Source of the DNA: an uncultured Hymenobacter sp.
GTDB taxonomy: Bacteria > Bacteroidota > Bacteroidia > Cytophagales > Hymenobacteraceae
Length of the DNA: 64,000 nucleotides
Assembly: GCA_913776615.1 (NCBI GenBank)
Contig: CAJYPK010000034.1
Span: 1 to 64,000 of the forward strand
Direction of reading: 5' to 3'
The notes beneath the pieces are model-generated. The model worked only from the letters and a program-made list of their open reading frames with translations, did no database searches and was not told the DNA's origin. Each line of letters opens with the position of its first letter. Within the stretch, counting starts at the first letter, position 1. Position numbers and translations under genes: made by a program. Below, piece by piece: positions 25,240 through 34,237 of this stretch.

Positions 25240-25304
25240 ACCGCAGATTTAACGGATTTAACGGATTTCGGGGATGCGCCCGCTGGCCTTTGGTGGCTGG
25301 CTAG
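25240..25304 (+). repeat. Dispersed repeat, copy B
   Basis: ACCGCAGATTTAACGG and tandem 9-mers, GATGCGCCCGCTGGCC and the GGCTGGCTAG end. It starts 3 bp upstream of the ATG (25237) of the leftward DUF7009-like gene and fills most of the gap to fdhD. Confidence 0.88.
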
Positions 25305-25321
25305 CTGGCTGAGCGGGCCGG

Positions 25322-26194
25322 CTAGGTGGGGATGATGCGGTGGGCGTGGGTGTAGATGTTGAAGCGCTCTTGACGAACGAAGCCTAGCAGGGTGAGGCCA
25401 AATTCTTCGGCGGCTTCTACGGCCAGGCTGCTGGGAGCACCTACGGCGGCTAAGATGGGTACGCCGGCCAGGGCCGCTTTTTGCACCAGCTCGAAGCTGG
25501 CGCGGCCGCTTAGTAATACCAGGTGCTGATTTAGGGGGAGCTGACTAGCCAGGAGAGCGGCCCCCACTACTTTGTCGAAGGCATTGTGGCGGCCCACGTC
25601 TTCGCGCAGGATGAGTAGCTCGCCCTCGGCCGAGAATAGCGCGGTGGCGTGCAGGCCCCCCGTTTGCTCGAATAGCTGCTGGGCGGCGCGCTGCCGCCCG
25701 GGTAGCTCGTGAATCAGGCTGGCTGGCACCTGCGGGCTATCGGCGGGCGGCGGCACGGGGCAGCTCACGGCCTTTACCGCATCGATACTGGTCTTGCCGC
25801 ACACGCCGCAGCTGGAAGTCGTGTAGAAATGGCGCTCCAGCCGGTCGAGCTCCAGTACCACGCCGGGAGCCAGGGCGACGCGCAGCACGTTGCCGCGCTC
25901 CCGGGGGCGGCGCGGGTCGGCGTAGTGGGCCAGCGATTCGATAGCAGTCGGATCGCTAATGATACCTTCGCTGAGTAAGAAGCCCGCCGCCAGTTCGGCG
26001 TCGTGGCCGGGCGTGCGCATAGTCACGGCCAGGGTATGCACTTGGCGCTCGGCAGTAGGCCCATGCTCCAAGCTGATTTCGAGCGGAGCTTCGATGGCCA
26101 GCAGGTCGGTGGCGCGGGTGAGTCCAGTGCCCACCACCCGCTGCACGGTGGTACGCTCGGCGCTGGCTGGGGAGGTGGGCGATTGGAACAACAT
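25322..26194 (-). CDS. fdhD: Formate dehydrogenase accessory sulfurtransferase FdhD
   Basis: A 290-residue sulfur carrier that delivers sulfur from a cysteine desulfurase to the Mo-bisPGD cofactor. The CxxC motif TTSSCGVCGK (Cys129, Cys132) is present, with ELAAGFLLSEGII and RHNAFDKVVGAAL. It begins the leftward fdhD - DUF7009 - FdhF/YdeP group. Context supports a role maturing the adjacent oxidoreductase. Confidence 0.93.
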   Translation of the reverse strand: MLFQSPTSPASAERTTVQRVVGTGLTRATDLLAIEAPLEISLEHGPTAERQVHTLAVTMRTPGHDAELAAGFLLSEGIISDPTAIESLAHYADPRRPRERGNVLRVALAPGVVLELDRLERHFYTTSSCGVCGKTSIDAVKAVSCPVPPPADSPQVPASLIHELPGRQRAAQQLFEQTGGLHATALFSAEGELLILREDVGRHNAFDKVVGAALLASQLPLNQHLVLLSGRASFELVQKAALAGVPILAAVGAPSSLAVEAAEEFGLTLLGFVRQERFNIYTHAHRIIPT

Positions 26195-26298
26195 AGGGCT
26201 AGCCGGCCCCCAACTAACTCGGGCCGGCCTGGCTAATTAAATAGCCAAACCGGCCCAAATGTTCAGCCGCTCAACGCGCTGTTGGTGCGGCTCTTCGC

Positions 26299-27423
26299 CT
26301 AAGCAGCAGCCTGCTTCTCGCCCAAGTAGCTAATCATCAGCGCAGCAGCCTGGCGAGCAGCGTTGTGCTGACCCAGCTTCTGGCGCAACTCGGCGTAGCC
26401 GGCCTTTTGCTTGGCAATGTAGGCCTCGTCGGTAAGCAGGCGCTTGAGCTCGTCGAGCAGGTTGCGAGCCGTAAACTCGCTCTGAATAAACTCTTCCACC
26501 ACCGTGCGCCCCACAATGAGGTTGACTAGCGAGATATAAGGCACCTTAATCACCGCTTTGCCAATCATGTAGGTGAGGCCGCTGGTGCGGTAGCACACCA
26601 CTTGCGGCACCCCAAACAACGCCGTTTCGAGGGTCGCCGTGCCACTCGTCACGAGGGCGGCGCTGGCCCGGCTCAACAAGTCATAGGCCTGGTCAAAAAC
26701 GAGCTTGATGCCGTTGCGCTCGAAGTGCGCGTAGTAGGCGCGGTCGAGGTTGCTCACACCGGCCACCACAAACTGATACTCCTGAAACGCGGGCAGCACG
26801 GCCAGCATCTCGTGCAGCATTTCCTCGATTTCCTGCTTGCGCGAGCCCGGCAGCACGGCAATGATTTTGCGTGCGGGGTCCAGCCCGTGCTGGGTCATAA
26901 AGTTAGGGTCGGGCACGAATGCCGCCACCTCGTCGGCCGTAGGGTTGCCGATATAATCCACTTTATAATCGAAGCGCTGGTAAAACTCCGCCTCAAAAGG
27001 CAGGATAACGAACATCTTATCTACCAACGCCTTGATTTTTTCCACGCGGCCCTGGTTCCAGGCCCAGATTTTGGGCGAGATATAATAGAACACCGTGATG
27101 CCCTGCTCCTTGGCCCAGGCCGCCATCCGCAGGTTGAACCCGCCGTAGTCAACTAAGATGAGCACGTCGGGCCGGTAAGCCAGAATATCCGCCTGGCACT
27201 CTTTCAGATAACCCCGAAATTTGAGCAAGCTGGTCGCCGTCTCCCAAAAGCCCATCACGGCCAGTTCACGGTAATGGCGTACAAGGTGCCCCCCTTCGGC
27301 CTCCATCTGGTCGCCGCCCCAGTAGCGAAAATCGGCGGCCGGGTCCTGGCTCTTAAGCTCCCGCAGCAGGTGCGCGGCGTGGGTGTCGCCGGAGCGCTCG
27401 CCGGCAATGAGGTAGTACTTCAT
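26299..27423 (-). CDS. lpxB: Lipid-A-disaccharide synthase
   Basis: A 374-residue GT19 enzyme that joins UDP-2,3-diacylglucosamine with lipid X in lipid A synthesis. Signatures: YLIAGERSGDTHAAHL at the start, LILVDYGGFNLRMA, VFYYISPKIWAWNQGR, LPFEAEFYQRF, LPGSRKQEI and TSGTATLETALFGVPQVV. The ATG at 27423 (MKYYL) is used rather than the TTG 6 bp upstream. It follows queD in the same direction, separated by an AT-rich inverted repeat. Confidence 0.96.
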   Translation of the reverse strand: MKYYLIAGERSGDTHAAHLLRELKSQDPAADFRYWGGDQMEAEGGHLVRHYRELAVMGFWETATSLLKFRGYLKECQADILAYRPDVLILVDYGGFNLRMAAWAKEQGITVFYYISPKIWAWNQGRVEKIKALVDKMFVILPFEAEFYQRFDYKVDYIGNPTADEVAAFVPDPNFMTQHGLDPARKIIAVLPGSRKQEIEEMLHEMLAVLPAFQEYQFVVAGVSNLDRAYYAHFERNGIKLVFDQAYDLLSRASAALVTSGTATLETALFGVPQVVCYRTSGLTYMIGKAVIKVPYISLVNLIVGRTVVEEFIQSEFTARNLLDELKRLLTDEAYIAKQKAGYAELRQKLGQHNAARQAAALMISYLGEKQAAA

Positions 27424-27427
27424 TTTC

Positions 27428-27523
27428 AATTATGAATTGAGAATTATGAATTATGAATTGTTTATTAAGTCAATGCAGGAAAAGCAGACTCAATTCATAA
27501 TTCATAATTTATAACTCATAATT
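27428..27523. repeat. AT-rich self-complementary tandem repeat between queD and lpxB
   Basis: The left arm (27428-27461) is tandem ATTATGAATT-type words; the right arm (27490-27523) is their reverse complement (AATTCATAATTCATAA). It can form a long AU-rich hairpin between two co-oriented genes. It is the same architecture as the repeats at 6713, 13368 and 38065, with unrelated sequence. Confidence 0.8.
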
Positions 27524-27935
27524 ACCCAAAGTATTCCACGGCGTTGCGGGGCGTCTCGTAGATCTTGATGCAGTGGAGCTGGGCGGCGGTAATGGCCGGC
27601 AACTCACGCTGCAAGATCTGCCAGAAGGCTACGGCCAGGTTTTCGGTGCTGGCGAGTTGTCCCTTGAGGAAGGGCACGTCGAGGTTGAGGTTTTTGTGGT
27701 CTACCTGCTCGGTGATGTGCGTGCGAATGAGGTCGCTGAGTGCCTTGAGATCTACCACGAAGCCGGTGTCGGGGTCGGGCTGGCCTTTCACGGTTACAAT
27801 CATCTCGTAATTGTGACCGTGCCAGTTTTCGTTGGCGCAGGGGCCAAATACCTCCGCATTGCGCTCTGGGCTCCAGGCAGGATTGTAGAGCTTGTGCGCG
27901 GCATTGAAATGCTCGCGGCGGCTGACGTATAGCAT
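27522..27935 (-). CDS. queD: 6-carboxytetrahydropterin synthase-like protein
   Basis: A 137-residue member of the 6-pyruvoyl tetrahydropterin synthase family. The zinc ligands are His14 (FNAAHKLY), His39 and His41 (NWHGHNYE), with Cys33 in GPCANENWHGHN; DHKNLN and the TSENLAVAFW-type segment follow. It probably makes 6-carboxy-5,6,7,8-tetrahydropterin for queuosine biosynthesis; a plain PTPS role cannot be excluded. Its promoter is at 28034-28062. Confidence 0.88.
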   Translation of the reverse strand: MLYVSRREHFNAAHKLYNPAWSPERNAEVFGPCANENWHGHNYEMIVTVKGQPDPDTGFVVDLKALSDLIRTHITEQVDHKNLNLDVPFLKGQLASTENLAVAFWQILQRELPAITAAQLHCIKIYETPRNAVEYFG

Positions 27936-27966
27936 AGTATATGAAGCTGTTGGCTACTACCCGTTA

Positions 27967-28003
27967 GCTAGCAGCTTTTTTAAAACGTTAAAAGCTAGCA
28001 GCT
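27967..28003. repeat. Hairpin in the queD leader
   Basis: AGCTAGCAGCTTTTTTA pairs with TAAAAGCTAGCAGCT around a short AACG loop. It lies in the roughly 90-nt transcribed leader of queD on the minus strand, or acts as a barrier against the divergent hldD promoter. Confidence 0.6.
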
Positions 28004-28033
28004 ACCGGCCAATAGCTAATTATTTTTGAGGTG

Positions 28034-28062
28034 CAAAGATACGAAAAATGCTACCCCCCAAG
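28034..28062 (-). promoter_or_regulatory. Promoter of queD
   Basis: The minus strand has CTTGG at 28058-28062, a spacer of about 17 nt, and TATCTTTG (28034-28041). It lies about 100 nt upstream of the queD ATG. Confidence 0.6.
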
Positions 28063-28171
28063 GAGCCGGGCTGCTGGCTGGCGCGTAGATAAAGCCACTC
28101 GGGGCAACTGGCCGTTTGCCGCCCCGGGCCCGTCCCCATTCGCTACCTTTAGGGTCTAATTCTTCCCGTTT

Positions 28172-29140
28172 ATGATAGTCGTCACCGGCGCGGCTGGCTT
28201 TATCGCCAGCTGCCTTGTCTCCCGCCTCAACGCCGCCAATTTCAACGACCTCGTCGTGGTCGATAACTTCGCCATTGAGAAAAAGCTGCCCAACATCCAC
28301 GGGAAAAAGCTGCGGGAGTACGTTGACCGCGAAGAGTTTTTCGAGTGGCTCGACGCTCACCACGAACAGGTTGAGTTCATCTTTCACCTGGGTGCCCGCA
28401 CCGACACCACCGAGCAGGATCCCGCCATCTTCGACTTGCTCAACCTCAACTATAGCAAGCAAATGTGGCAGGCCTGCGTGCGCTACAACCTGCCGCTCGT
28501 GTACGCCAGCAGCGGCGCTACCTACGGCGACGGCCGCCTCGGCTACTCCGACCAGGACGATGCCCTCCCCTACCAGCTGCGCCCGCTCAATCCCTACGGC
28601 GAGTCGAAAAACGACTTCGACAAGTGGGCCCTGGCTCAGGAGGAAAAGCCATATTTCTGGGCGGGACTCAAATTCTTCAACGTCTACGGTCCCAACGAGT
28701 ACCACAAGGGCCGCATGGCCTCGGTCATTCTGCACGCCTTCCGCCAGATCCGGGAAAACGGTAGCATGCAGCTCTTCCGCTCGCACAACCCCGAATACGT
28801 GGACGGTGGCCAAATGCGCGACTTCGTGTACGTGAAGGACGTGGTGGAAGTGTGCTATTTCCTGCTGCACCACCGCACGCACTCAGGCCTCTACAACCTC
28901 GGCACCGGCCAGGCTCGCACCTTCATGGACCTTGCCCTCAATACCTTCGCCGCGCTGGGCCAGCCAGCCGACATCCGCTTCCGCGATACTCCTGAAGATA
29001 TTCGCGCCACTTACCAATACTTCACCGAGGCCGACATGCGCAAGCTCCGCAGCATCGGCTACGAGCGGCCGTTCGCCACGCTGGAGGAAGGCATTCATGA
29101 CTACGTACAAGGCTACTTGATACCGAATACTTACTATTAG
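28172..29140 (+). CDS. hldD: ADP-L-glycero-D-manno-heptose-6-epimerase
   Basis: A 322-residue short-chain dehydrogenase-type epimerase that makes the heptose for LPS inner core. The N-terminal NAD motif is VTGAAGFIASCL; the active site includes YASSGATYGDG and NPYGESKNDFD, and FNVYGPNEYHKGRMASV is typical. A TACCTTTA element at 28144-28151 may be its promoter. gmhA at 45405 encodes another step of the same pathway. Confidence 0.93.
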   Translation: MIVVTGAAGFIASCLVSRLNAANFNDLVVVDNFAIEKKLPNIHGKKLREYVDREEFFEWLDAHHEQVEFIFHLGARTDTTEQDPAIFDLLNLNYSKQMWQACVRYNLPLVYASSGATYGDGRLGYSDQDDALPYQLRPLNPYGESKNDFDKWALAQEEKPYFWAGLKFFNVYGPNEYHKGRMASVILHAFRQIRENGSMQLFRSHNPEYVDGGQMRDFVYVKDVVEVCYFLLHHRTHSGLYNLGTGQARTFMDLALNTFAALGQPADIRFRDTPEDIRATYQYFTEADMRKLRSIGYERPFATLEEGIHDYVQGYLIPNTYY

Positions 29141-29179
29141 TATTCGGAGCCACTGGTTCGTATTATTTCTGTCCTAGCT

Positions 29180-29394
29180 GTACTGGCGCGAGTTTAGGCG
29201 CAGCCGTAACTCGTGCCTGCTCATGAGGTGGAGGTTGTACCTCTACTGCCGCGCCAGCGGTAATTATCGCATAAGGTAGCGATTGACCAGAATAATCTGC
29301 ACAATTGTAGTATTTCCGCTAGCGCGGCAGTGGAGGCACAGCCTCCACTCATTCCCGGCACAAGTTACGGCTGCGCCTAAACTCGCGCCAGTAC
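29180..29394. mobile_element. MITE-like element of about 215 bp with 80-bp inverted repeats
   Basis: Arms 29180-29260 and 29316-29394 begin and end GTACTGGCGCGAGTTTAGG and its complement, and are about 90 percent identical as reverse complements. The central 55 bp is AT-rich and non-coding. No target-site duplication is clear. It lies between the end of hldD and the ctpA terminator; the rest of 29141-29457 has no gene. Confidence 0.7.
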
Positions 29395-29424
29395 AGAACC
29401 GACCTTGATCACGTTATGCTACTA

Positions 29425-29452
29425 ACAAAAGAGGCGTCCTGATGGACGCCTC
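29425..29452 (-). terminator. Terminator after ctpA
   Basis: GAGGCGTCC and GGACGCCTC form the stem (29431-29452), with TTTTGTTAG downstream on the minus strand. It lies just after the ctpA stop (29458). Confidence 0.8.
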
Positions 29453-29457
29453 TCTTG

Positions 29458-31155
29458 TTATTTCGAAGTACCCGCCGACTTGCGGGCACTTGCCGCCTGC
29501 CCCCCGGGCTTCAGCAGCGCGGCGTAGCGGTTGGGGTCGTTGAGTACGGCCACGGCGGCCTGGATATTCGGGTCATCATCGAAGCCAGCCTCGGTACGAC
29601 CCTTCTCGTAATAGTAGCGGGAAACAATCTCCTCCTCCAGCAGCTCCCGGATTTCGGGCTTGAAGCGCTGTAAGTCATTCGTTTTATTGGCAGCCACTTT
29701 GCGCTTGATAGCGTCGAGCTCGGGCTTAACGTCGTCGTAGTGCTTGTCTTCTTTCACCTTTTTGGTGAGGTCGGTAAGCGACCGCTCGGCATCGGTGCTG
29801 TAGTTGATGTTCTTGCCTTGCAGGTAAGCAATGAACTTCTGGTAATCGGCATCTGGCAACTTAAAGTCCCGCGCCGGGGCGATGGCGGGATGCTCGGCCC
29901 GATAGCGCGTAGCATAGTCAAAAAGGTAGCCTTTTTGGAGAAGCACGCGGGTGATGTCAGCAATTTCCCGGTCCTGCACGTCGATGTCGGGGGCTACGCC
30001 GCCACCGTCGTACACCGTGCGGCCGGCCTGGGTTTTGAAAGCCGTGCGCAGCGAGTCGGGAAACTTGCTCAGCGCGCCATCCTCGGCCCGGTGCGAGTAG
30101 TCAATCTCCTGAATGCAGCGCCCGCTGGGGATGTAGTACTTCGCGGTGGTCACCTTCAGTTGCGAATTGTAGCTCAGTGGCCGGGTAGCTTGCACCAGCC
30201 CCTTGCCGAAAGTGCGTTCGCCCACCAGCACGGCGCGGTCGTAGTCCTGCAACACGCCCGATACAATTTCCGAAGCCGAAGCCGAGCGGTTGCTCGTAAT
30301 GACGGCCATCGGCATCTGGGTGTCGAGCGGCACGTCGAGCGCCTTGTACGTCTTGTTCCACTCCGTGACTTTGCCCTTGGTGCTTACTACATCCAAGCCC
30401 TTATCTACGAATAGGTTGGATATATTCACAGCCTCGTTGAGCAGGCCGCCGGGGTTGTCGCGAATATCGAATACGATTTTCTTCGCGCCCTTTTCCTTCA
30501 GCTTTACCACGGCGTTGCGCACCTCCCGGCCCGCGTCCATCGTGAAGCCCCCTAATTGGAAATAGCCAATATCATTGGTGAGCATGCCGTAGTAGCGCAC
30601 GTTATCCACTTGGATGCGGTCGCGGGTTACCTCTATCTCCACCGGCTTGTCTTGGCCGTAGCGCGTCACCAGCAGCTTCACGATCGAGTTGGCCTGGCCC
30701 CGCAGTAGCTTGTTGATATCCGCACTGCTCTTCTTATCGACGTTGATGTTATTGATAGTCAATATCTCATCGCCGGGTAGCAAGCCAGCCTTTTGGGCAG
30801 GATAGCCCTCGTAGGCGCTCTGCACCACAAACTTATTATTACGCTTGGCCACCTCAATACCAATGCCGCCGTACTGCCCCGTGGTCAGCGTACGAAAATC
30901 CTCGATATCGTCTTCCGGGATGTAGTTGGTATAGGGATCCAGCGACTTGAGCATGCCGTCGATACCGGTTTTAACCAGCTTACCGGGCGTAATCTCGTCT
31001 ACGTAATACGTATTCACCTCCTTAAAAAGGGTGGCGAAAATGTCGAGGTTCTTGGCAATCTCGAAGTAGCGGTCGCTGTCGGAGGCCGCCCGAAAGCTAA
31101 CGAGGCCGAGCGCGCCGAGGCCGAGGGTAACGAGTAGTTTGTTGCGGTTGGTCAT
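29458..31155 (-). CDS. ctpA: C-terminal processing serine protease (S41)
   Basis: A 565-residue periplasmic protease. One N-terminal hydrophobic segment (LLVTLGLGALGLVSF), an N-terminal helical region, a PDZ domain (GYPAQKAGLLPGDEILTINN) and the protease core with catalytic Ser293 (SNRSASASEI) and Lys318 (GERTFGKGLVQ). The C-terminal about 160 residues are helical, as in Bacteroidota CtpA/Prc relatives. It has a dedicated terminator and lies upstream of, and in the same direction as, nothing obviously coupled. Confidence 0.93.
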   Translation of the reverse strand: MTNRNKLLVTLGLGALGLVSFRAASDSDRYFEIAKNLDIFATLFKEVNTYYVDEITPGKLVKTGIDGMLKSLDPYTNYIPEDDIEDFRTLTTGQYGGIGIEVAKRNNKFVVQSAYEGYPAQKAGLLPGDEILTINNINVDKKSSADINKLLRGQANSIVKLLVTRYGQDKPVEIEVTRDRIQVDNVRYYGMLTNDIGYFQLGGFTMDAGREVRNAVVKLKEKGAKKIVFDIRDNPGGLLNEAVNISNLFVDKGLDVVSTKGKVTEWNKTYKALDVPLDTQMPMAVITSNRSASASEIVSGVLQDYDRAVLVGERTFGKGLVQATRPLSYNSQLKVTTAKYYIPSGRCIQEIDYSHRAEDGALSKFPDSLRTAFKTQAGRTVYDGGGVAPDIDVQDREIADITRVLLQKGYLFDYATRYRAEHPAIAPARDFKLPDADYQKFIAYLQGKNINYSTDAERSLTDLTKKVKEDKHYDDVKPELDAIKRKVAANKTNDLQRFKPEIRELLEEEIVSRYYYEKGRTEAGFDDDPNIQAAVAVLNDPNRYAALLKPGGQAASARKSAGTSK

Positions 31156-31267
31156 CGGGCTGAGAGATAGCTGAACGGGAAGGGCTTGTCAGTACGCAGA
31201 ACTGTGCTTTAGGTACTGGCAGTGCCCGTATTCCGCGGCTTGTACGCTAGCGTGAAGATAAGGACAA

Positions 31268-31738
31268 CTACGCTGCGCGTTGCACAGCCGCTTCTGCCAG
31301 CAAACGATTCAACCCAGAAATTAATTTTTTTTCTATTAGTGCCAGCTCACTTTTTTCTTTCCCGGTATAAAGCAGGCCCAGTAGCTCCACCGGGTGACCG
31401 TTTTCGGCTTCGAGCAGACGGTATTTATTGAGGCGGTATGCCTCGCGTAGCAGACGCTTGAGGTGGTTGCGGTCTACGGCCCGCTTAAAGGCCCGCTTGG
31501 GCACCGTGATCAGCACCTGCGGCGGGGCGGTAGTGCGCGCCGGGGCCACCACCCAGGTCAGACGCAGCGGATACACGCCCAGCGAGGGGTTTTGCCGGTT
31601 GAAAAGCTGCTCAATGCGCTTTTTGCTGCACAAGTGCTCTTCCTTCGGGAAGGTATAGCTCCGGCTGGCCGGGAGCGGCGGGCTGGGCACGGTAGGCTCG
31701 TCCACGGTTGATAGGTAAGTATAATAGCGAAGCCGCAT
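31268..31738 (-). CDS. rnpA: Ribonuclease P protein component
   Basis: About 156 residues. The conserved core FPKEEHLCSKKRIEQLF, then KRAFKRAVDRNHLKRLLREAYR, is the RnpA RNR motif region (K-R-A-x-x-R-N). The ATG at 31738 (MRLRYYTYLS) leaves a roughly 30-residue extension before the core; a start nearer FPKEE cannot be excluded. It is the classic rpmH-rnpA pair on the minus strand, with rpmH upstream. It binds the RNase P RNA to mature tRNAs. Confidence 0.88.
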   Translation of the reverse strand: MRLRYYTYLSTVDEPTVPSPPLPASRSYTFPKEEHLCSKKRIEQLFNRQNPSLGVYPLRLTWVVAPARTTAPPQVLITVPKRAFKRAVDRNHLKRLLREAYRLNKYRLLEAENGHPVELLGLLYTGKEKSELALIEKKLISGLNRLLAEAAVQRAA

Positions 31739-31795
31739 TGTAGCGGCAGCAGTTCCTGGCGATGCCAGCAAACAACCTGCCCCGACAATGCGGCT
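31731..31795. repeat. Inverted repeat at the rnpA start
   Basis: AGCCGCATTGTAGCGGCAG (31731-31749) pairs with CTGCCCCGACAATGCGGCT (31776-31795), nearly perfect. The start codon of rnpA lies in the left arm, so a hairpin in the rpmH-rnpA mRNA could cover the rnpA start. Confidence 0.55.
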
Positions 31796-31858
31796 ACCTT
31801 CTAGCTGAGGACTATCTACTAATCCCCGCCATCAGCTATTTGCTAACAGCTTAAGCTA

Positions 31859-32017
31859 CTAGCGCTTGTGACGGCCTTCGTCCGATACGGTGAGGCGCTT
31901 GCGGCCTTTGGCACGACGACGGGCCAGCACGTTGCGGCCGTTAGCGGTTTCCATACGGTTGCGGAAACCGTGTTTGTTGCGGCGCTTGCGCTGCGAGGGT
32001 TGATAGGTACGTTTCAT
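31859..32017 (-). CDS. rpmH: 50S ribosomal protein L34
   Basis: A 52-residue basic protein: [20 protein letters not shown] and later the usual L34 tail with [20 protein letters not shown]. It is at the standard place upstream of rnpA, with a clear promoter at 32044. Short length is normal for L34. Confidence 0.97.
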   Translation of the reverse strand: MKRTYQPSQRKRRNKHGFRNRMETANGRNVLARRRAKGRKRLTVSDEGRHKR

Positions 32018-32043
32018 GTCTGGTCAAATTGCGAGTTGGGCCG

Positions 32044-32076
32044 GCAAAGGTACGGGTTTCGTTTTACAATAGCAAG
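32044..32076 (-). promoter_or_regulatory. Promoter of rpmH-rnpA
   Basis: The minus strand has CTTG (32073-32076), a 20-nt spacer and TACCTTTGC (32044-32052), 27 nt before the rpmH ATG. Confidence 0.8.
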
Positions 32077-32219
32077 GGCAAGGCGAAAGGGGGCCGTATT
32101 CTGCCGGCTAGGAGCTCGGAACGTTGCTGCGGTTGACGAGCCTGCGTAAAAAGCCTTCTCTCCAAACCACGAAGCGCGACCGCGCTTTACATTGCCAGCC
32201 GCTTTCTCCCCGCCCTTGC

Positions 32220-33968
32220 ATGACCTACTACCACATTTCCTTCGAGAACCCGCTCACGTTTTACCTGCAAGTGCAGCTCATGGTGGAGGTACCCGCCGAG
32301 GCCAGCAGCCCGCTGGCCTTGCAGCTACCCGCCTGGCGGCCTGGCCGCTACGAGCTGCAAAACTTCGGACAAAAGATTCAGCGCGTAGAGATTAGCGACG
32401 CCGAAACCGACGAGCCCCTGCCCTACCGCAAAACTACCAAGGACCGCTGGGAGGTGCCCGGCGCGGCGGGCCGCAGCGTACGCGTGCGCTACAACTTCTA
32501 CGCCCACCAAATGGATGCCGGCGGCTCGTGGCTCGACGCTACTCAATTGTACCTCAACCCTGTGCAGGCGCTCATGTACGCCGAGGGCCAGCAAGACGCG
32601 CCGTGCCAGCTGACGCTCGACCTGCCCGTAGACTGGCGGCTGGCCTGTGGCCTGCCCCAAACGCTGCCCAATACGCTCCAGGCCAGCAATTTCGATCAGC
32701 TGGCCGATGCGCCGCTCATCGCCAGCCCGACCATCCAGCACCAGCAGTACGAGGCGGGTGGCTTGCCGTTCCACGTGTGGGCGCAGGGCGAGGAGGCCAT
32801 TCTTGACTGGCCGCGCTTACTAGCTGACTTTAAAGCGTTTTCGGAAGAGCAATTGACCTTGTTTGGTGGCTTTCCGGTGCAGGATTACCACTTCCTCAAT
32901 CAATTCCTACCCTACAAGCACTACCACGGCGTGGAACACCACAACTCGACGGTAATCACGCTGGGGCCAGCCGAGTTGCTGATGCACGAGGTGCTGTACA
33001 AGGAGCTGCTGGGGGTAAGCTGCCACGAACTATTTCACACCTGGAACATCAAGGCTATCCGCCCGGCCGAGATGCAGCCCTACGACTACGCCCGCGAAAA
33101 CTATTTCCGCACCTGCTACCTCGCCGAGGGCGTCACGACCTATTACGGCGAATACCTGCTGGCCCGGAGCAAGGTGCGCACGCCCGCCCAGTATTTCGAG
33201 GAGCTCAATATCGTGCTGCGCAAACACTACGACGACGCGGGCGGCCAAAACCTCTCCTTGGCCGATGCCAGCATGGACCTCTGGCTCGATGGCTACAAAC
33301 CCGGCGTGCCCGACCGCAAGGTGAGCGTGTACCACAAGGGCGCGCTCACGGCGCTCCTGCTCGACCTAACCATCCGGCAGCTGCACGGCCACGCCCGCAG
33401 CCTCGACGACGTGATGCGCCGCCTCTACGAAGACTTCGGCAAAACCGGGATCGGCTATACCGAAGACGACTACGCCCGCATCGTGAGCGAGGTAGCCGGC
33501 CGCAAAATGCAGGTGTACTTCGACAAATTTATCAACGGTACCGCGCCCTTGCAGGAGCCGCTCGACAAGGCCCTACGCTGGGTCGGCTGCCAGCTGGTGG
33601 CCTACGAAAACGCCTCGGCCTCGGAAGGTATCTTCGGCTTCCGCACGGCGCTAAAAAGCGAACGGACCGAGGTAACGTACATCTGGCCCGGCTCGCCGGC
33701 CGCCACCGCGCTCACCGTCGATGATGAAATTGTGGCCGTGAACGGCCGCCGCGTTGAAGCCAATCTGCAAAGCCTGCTCAGCACCGGTGCGCCGACCTAC
33801 GAGCTGGCGGTATTTCGCCAGAGTCGGCTGCTTGTTGTGGAACTAGCGGCGCTGCCCGCCGCTACGTTTGGCATCCGCTACGCCGTAGAAATCCTCGCCG
33901 AGGCCGACGAAACTCAAAAAGCTGGCTTCCAAAAATGGCTCAACTGGCCCCACAGACCGCAGATTTAA
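32220..33968 (+). CDS. M61 family metallopeptidase with PDZ domain
   Basis: A 582-residue glycyl aminopeptidase-type enzyme. Zinc-binding His269 and His273 with catalytic Glu270 occur in SCHELFHTWNIKAIRP; the third ligand is Glu303 in LAEGVTTYYGEY. An N-terminal beta domain precedes it and a PDZ-like domain (about 500-560: EVTYIWPGSPAATALTVDDEIVAVNG) follows. I used the ATG at 32220 (MTYYHISFENP); no clear signal peptide is visible. The last six codons (HRPQI plus stop) are contributed by dispersed repeat copy C, so the native C-terminus may have been altered by that insertion. Confidence 0.88.
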   Translation: MTYYHISFENPLTFYLQVQLMVEVPAEASSPLALQLPAWRPGRYELQNFGQKIQRVEISDAETDEPLPYRKTTKDRWEVPGAAGRSVRVRYNFYAHQMDAGGSWLDATQLYLNPVQALMYAEGQQDAPCQLTLDLPVDWRLACGLPQTLPNTLQASNFDQLADAPLIASPTIQHQQYEAGGLPFHVWAQGEEAILDWPRLLADFKAFSEEQLTLFGGFPVQDYHFLNQFLPYKHYHGVEHHNSTVITLGPAELLMHEVLYKELLGVSCHELFHTWNIKAIRPAEMQPYDYARENYFRTCYLAEGVTTYYGEYLLARSKVRTPAQYFEELNIVLRKHYDDAGGQNLSLADASMDLWLDGYKPGVPDRKVSVYHKGALTALLLDLTIRQLHGHARSLDDVMRRLYEDFGKTGIGYTEDDYARIVSEVAGRKMQVYFDKFINGTAPLQEPLDKALRWVGCQLVAYENASASEGIFGFRTALKSERTEVTYIWPGSPAATALTVDDEIVAVNGRRVEANLQSLLSTGAPTYELAVFRQSRLLVVELAALPAATFGIRYAVEILAEADETQKAGFQKWLNWPHRPQI

Positions 33969-34024
33969 CGGATTAAACGGATTTCGGGGATACGCCCGCC
34001 TTCCTCCGGCGGCGGGCTGGCTAG
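33956..34024 (+). repeat. Dispersed repeat, copy C
   Basis: ACCGCAGATTTAACGG through the GGCTGGCTAG end. It begins inside the coding sequence of the M61 gene and supplies its TAA stop. Together with copy D (34293-34361, opposite strand) it forms an inverted pair around about 270 bp of non-coding DNA. Confidence 0.9.
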
Positions 34025-34237
34025 CTGGATGTGATCAGGGTTTGCGCTCGGGTAATTACTAGATGATGAATCAGCTAGTGTAGCCCGCGAAATCGTCTAT
34101 ATGTTGAGCCTGCAAATCGTCTTGATTACACTTGGATAGGCTGCCCGATTTAATGAAATGTTTTGCAAGCTCAGCATGACAAACGAGTTATCAGCTTAGC
34201 TTTTAAAAGTTTAACTTCTAGAATAAAATAAGAACCT

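Noticed and set aside
28016..28882. 288-codon open frame opposite hldD
   Set aside because: hldD is well supported; the antisense frame is a GC-driven shadow.
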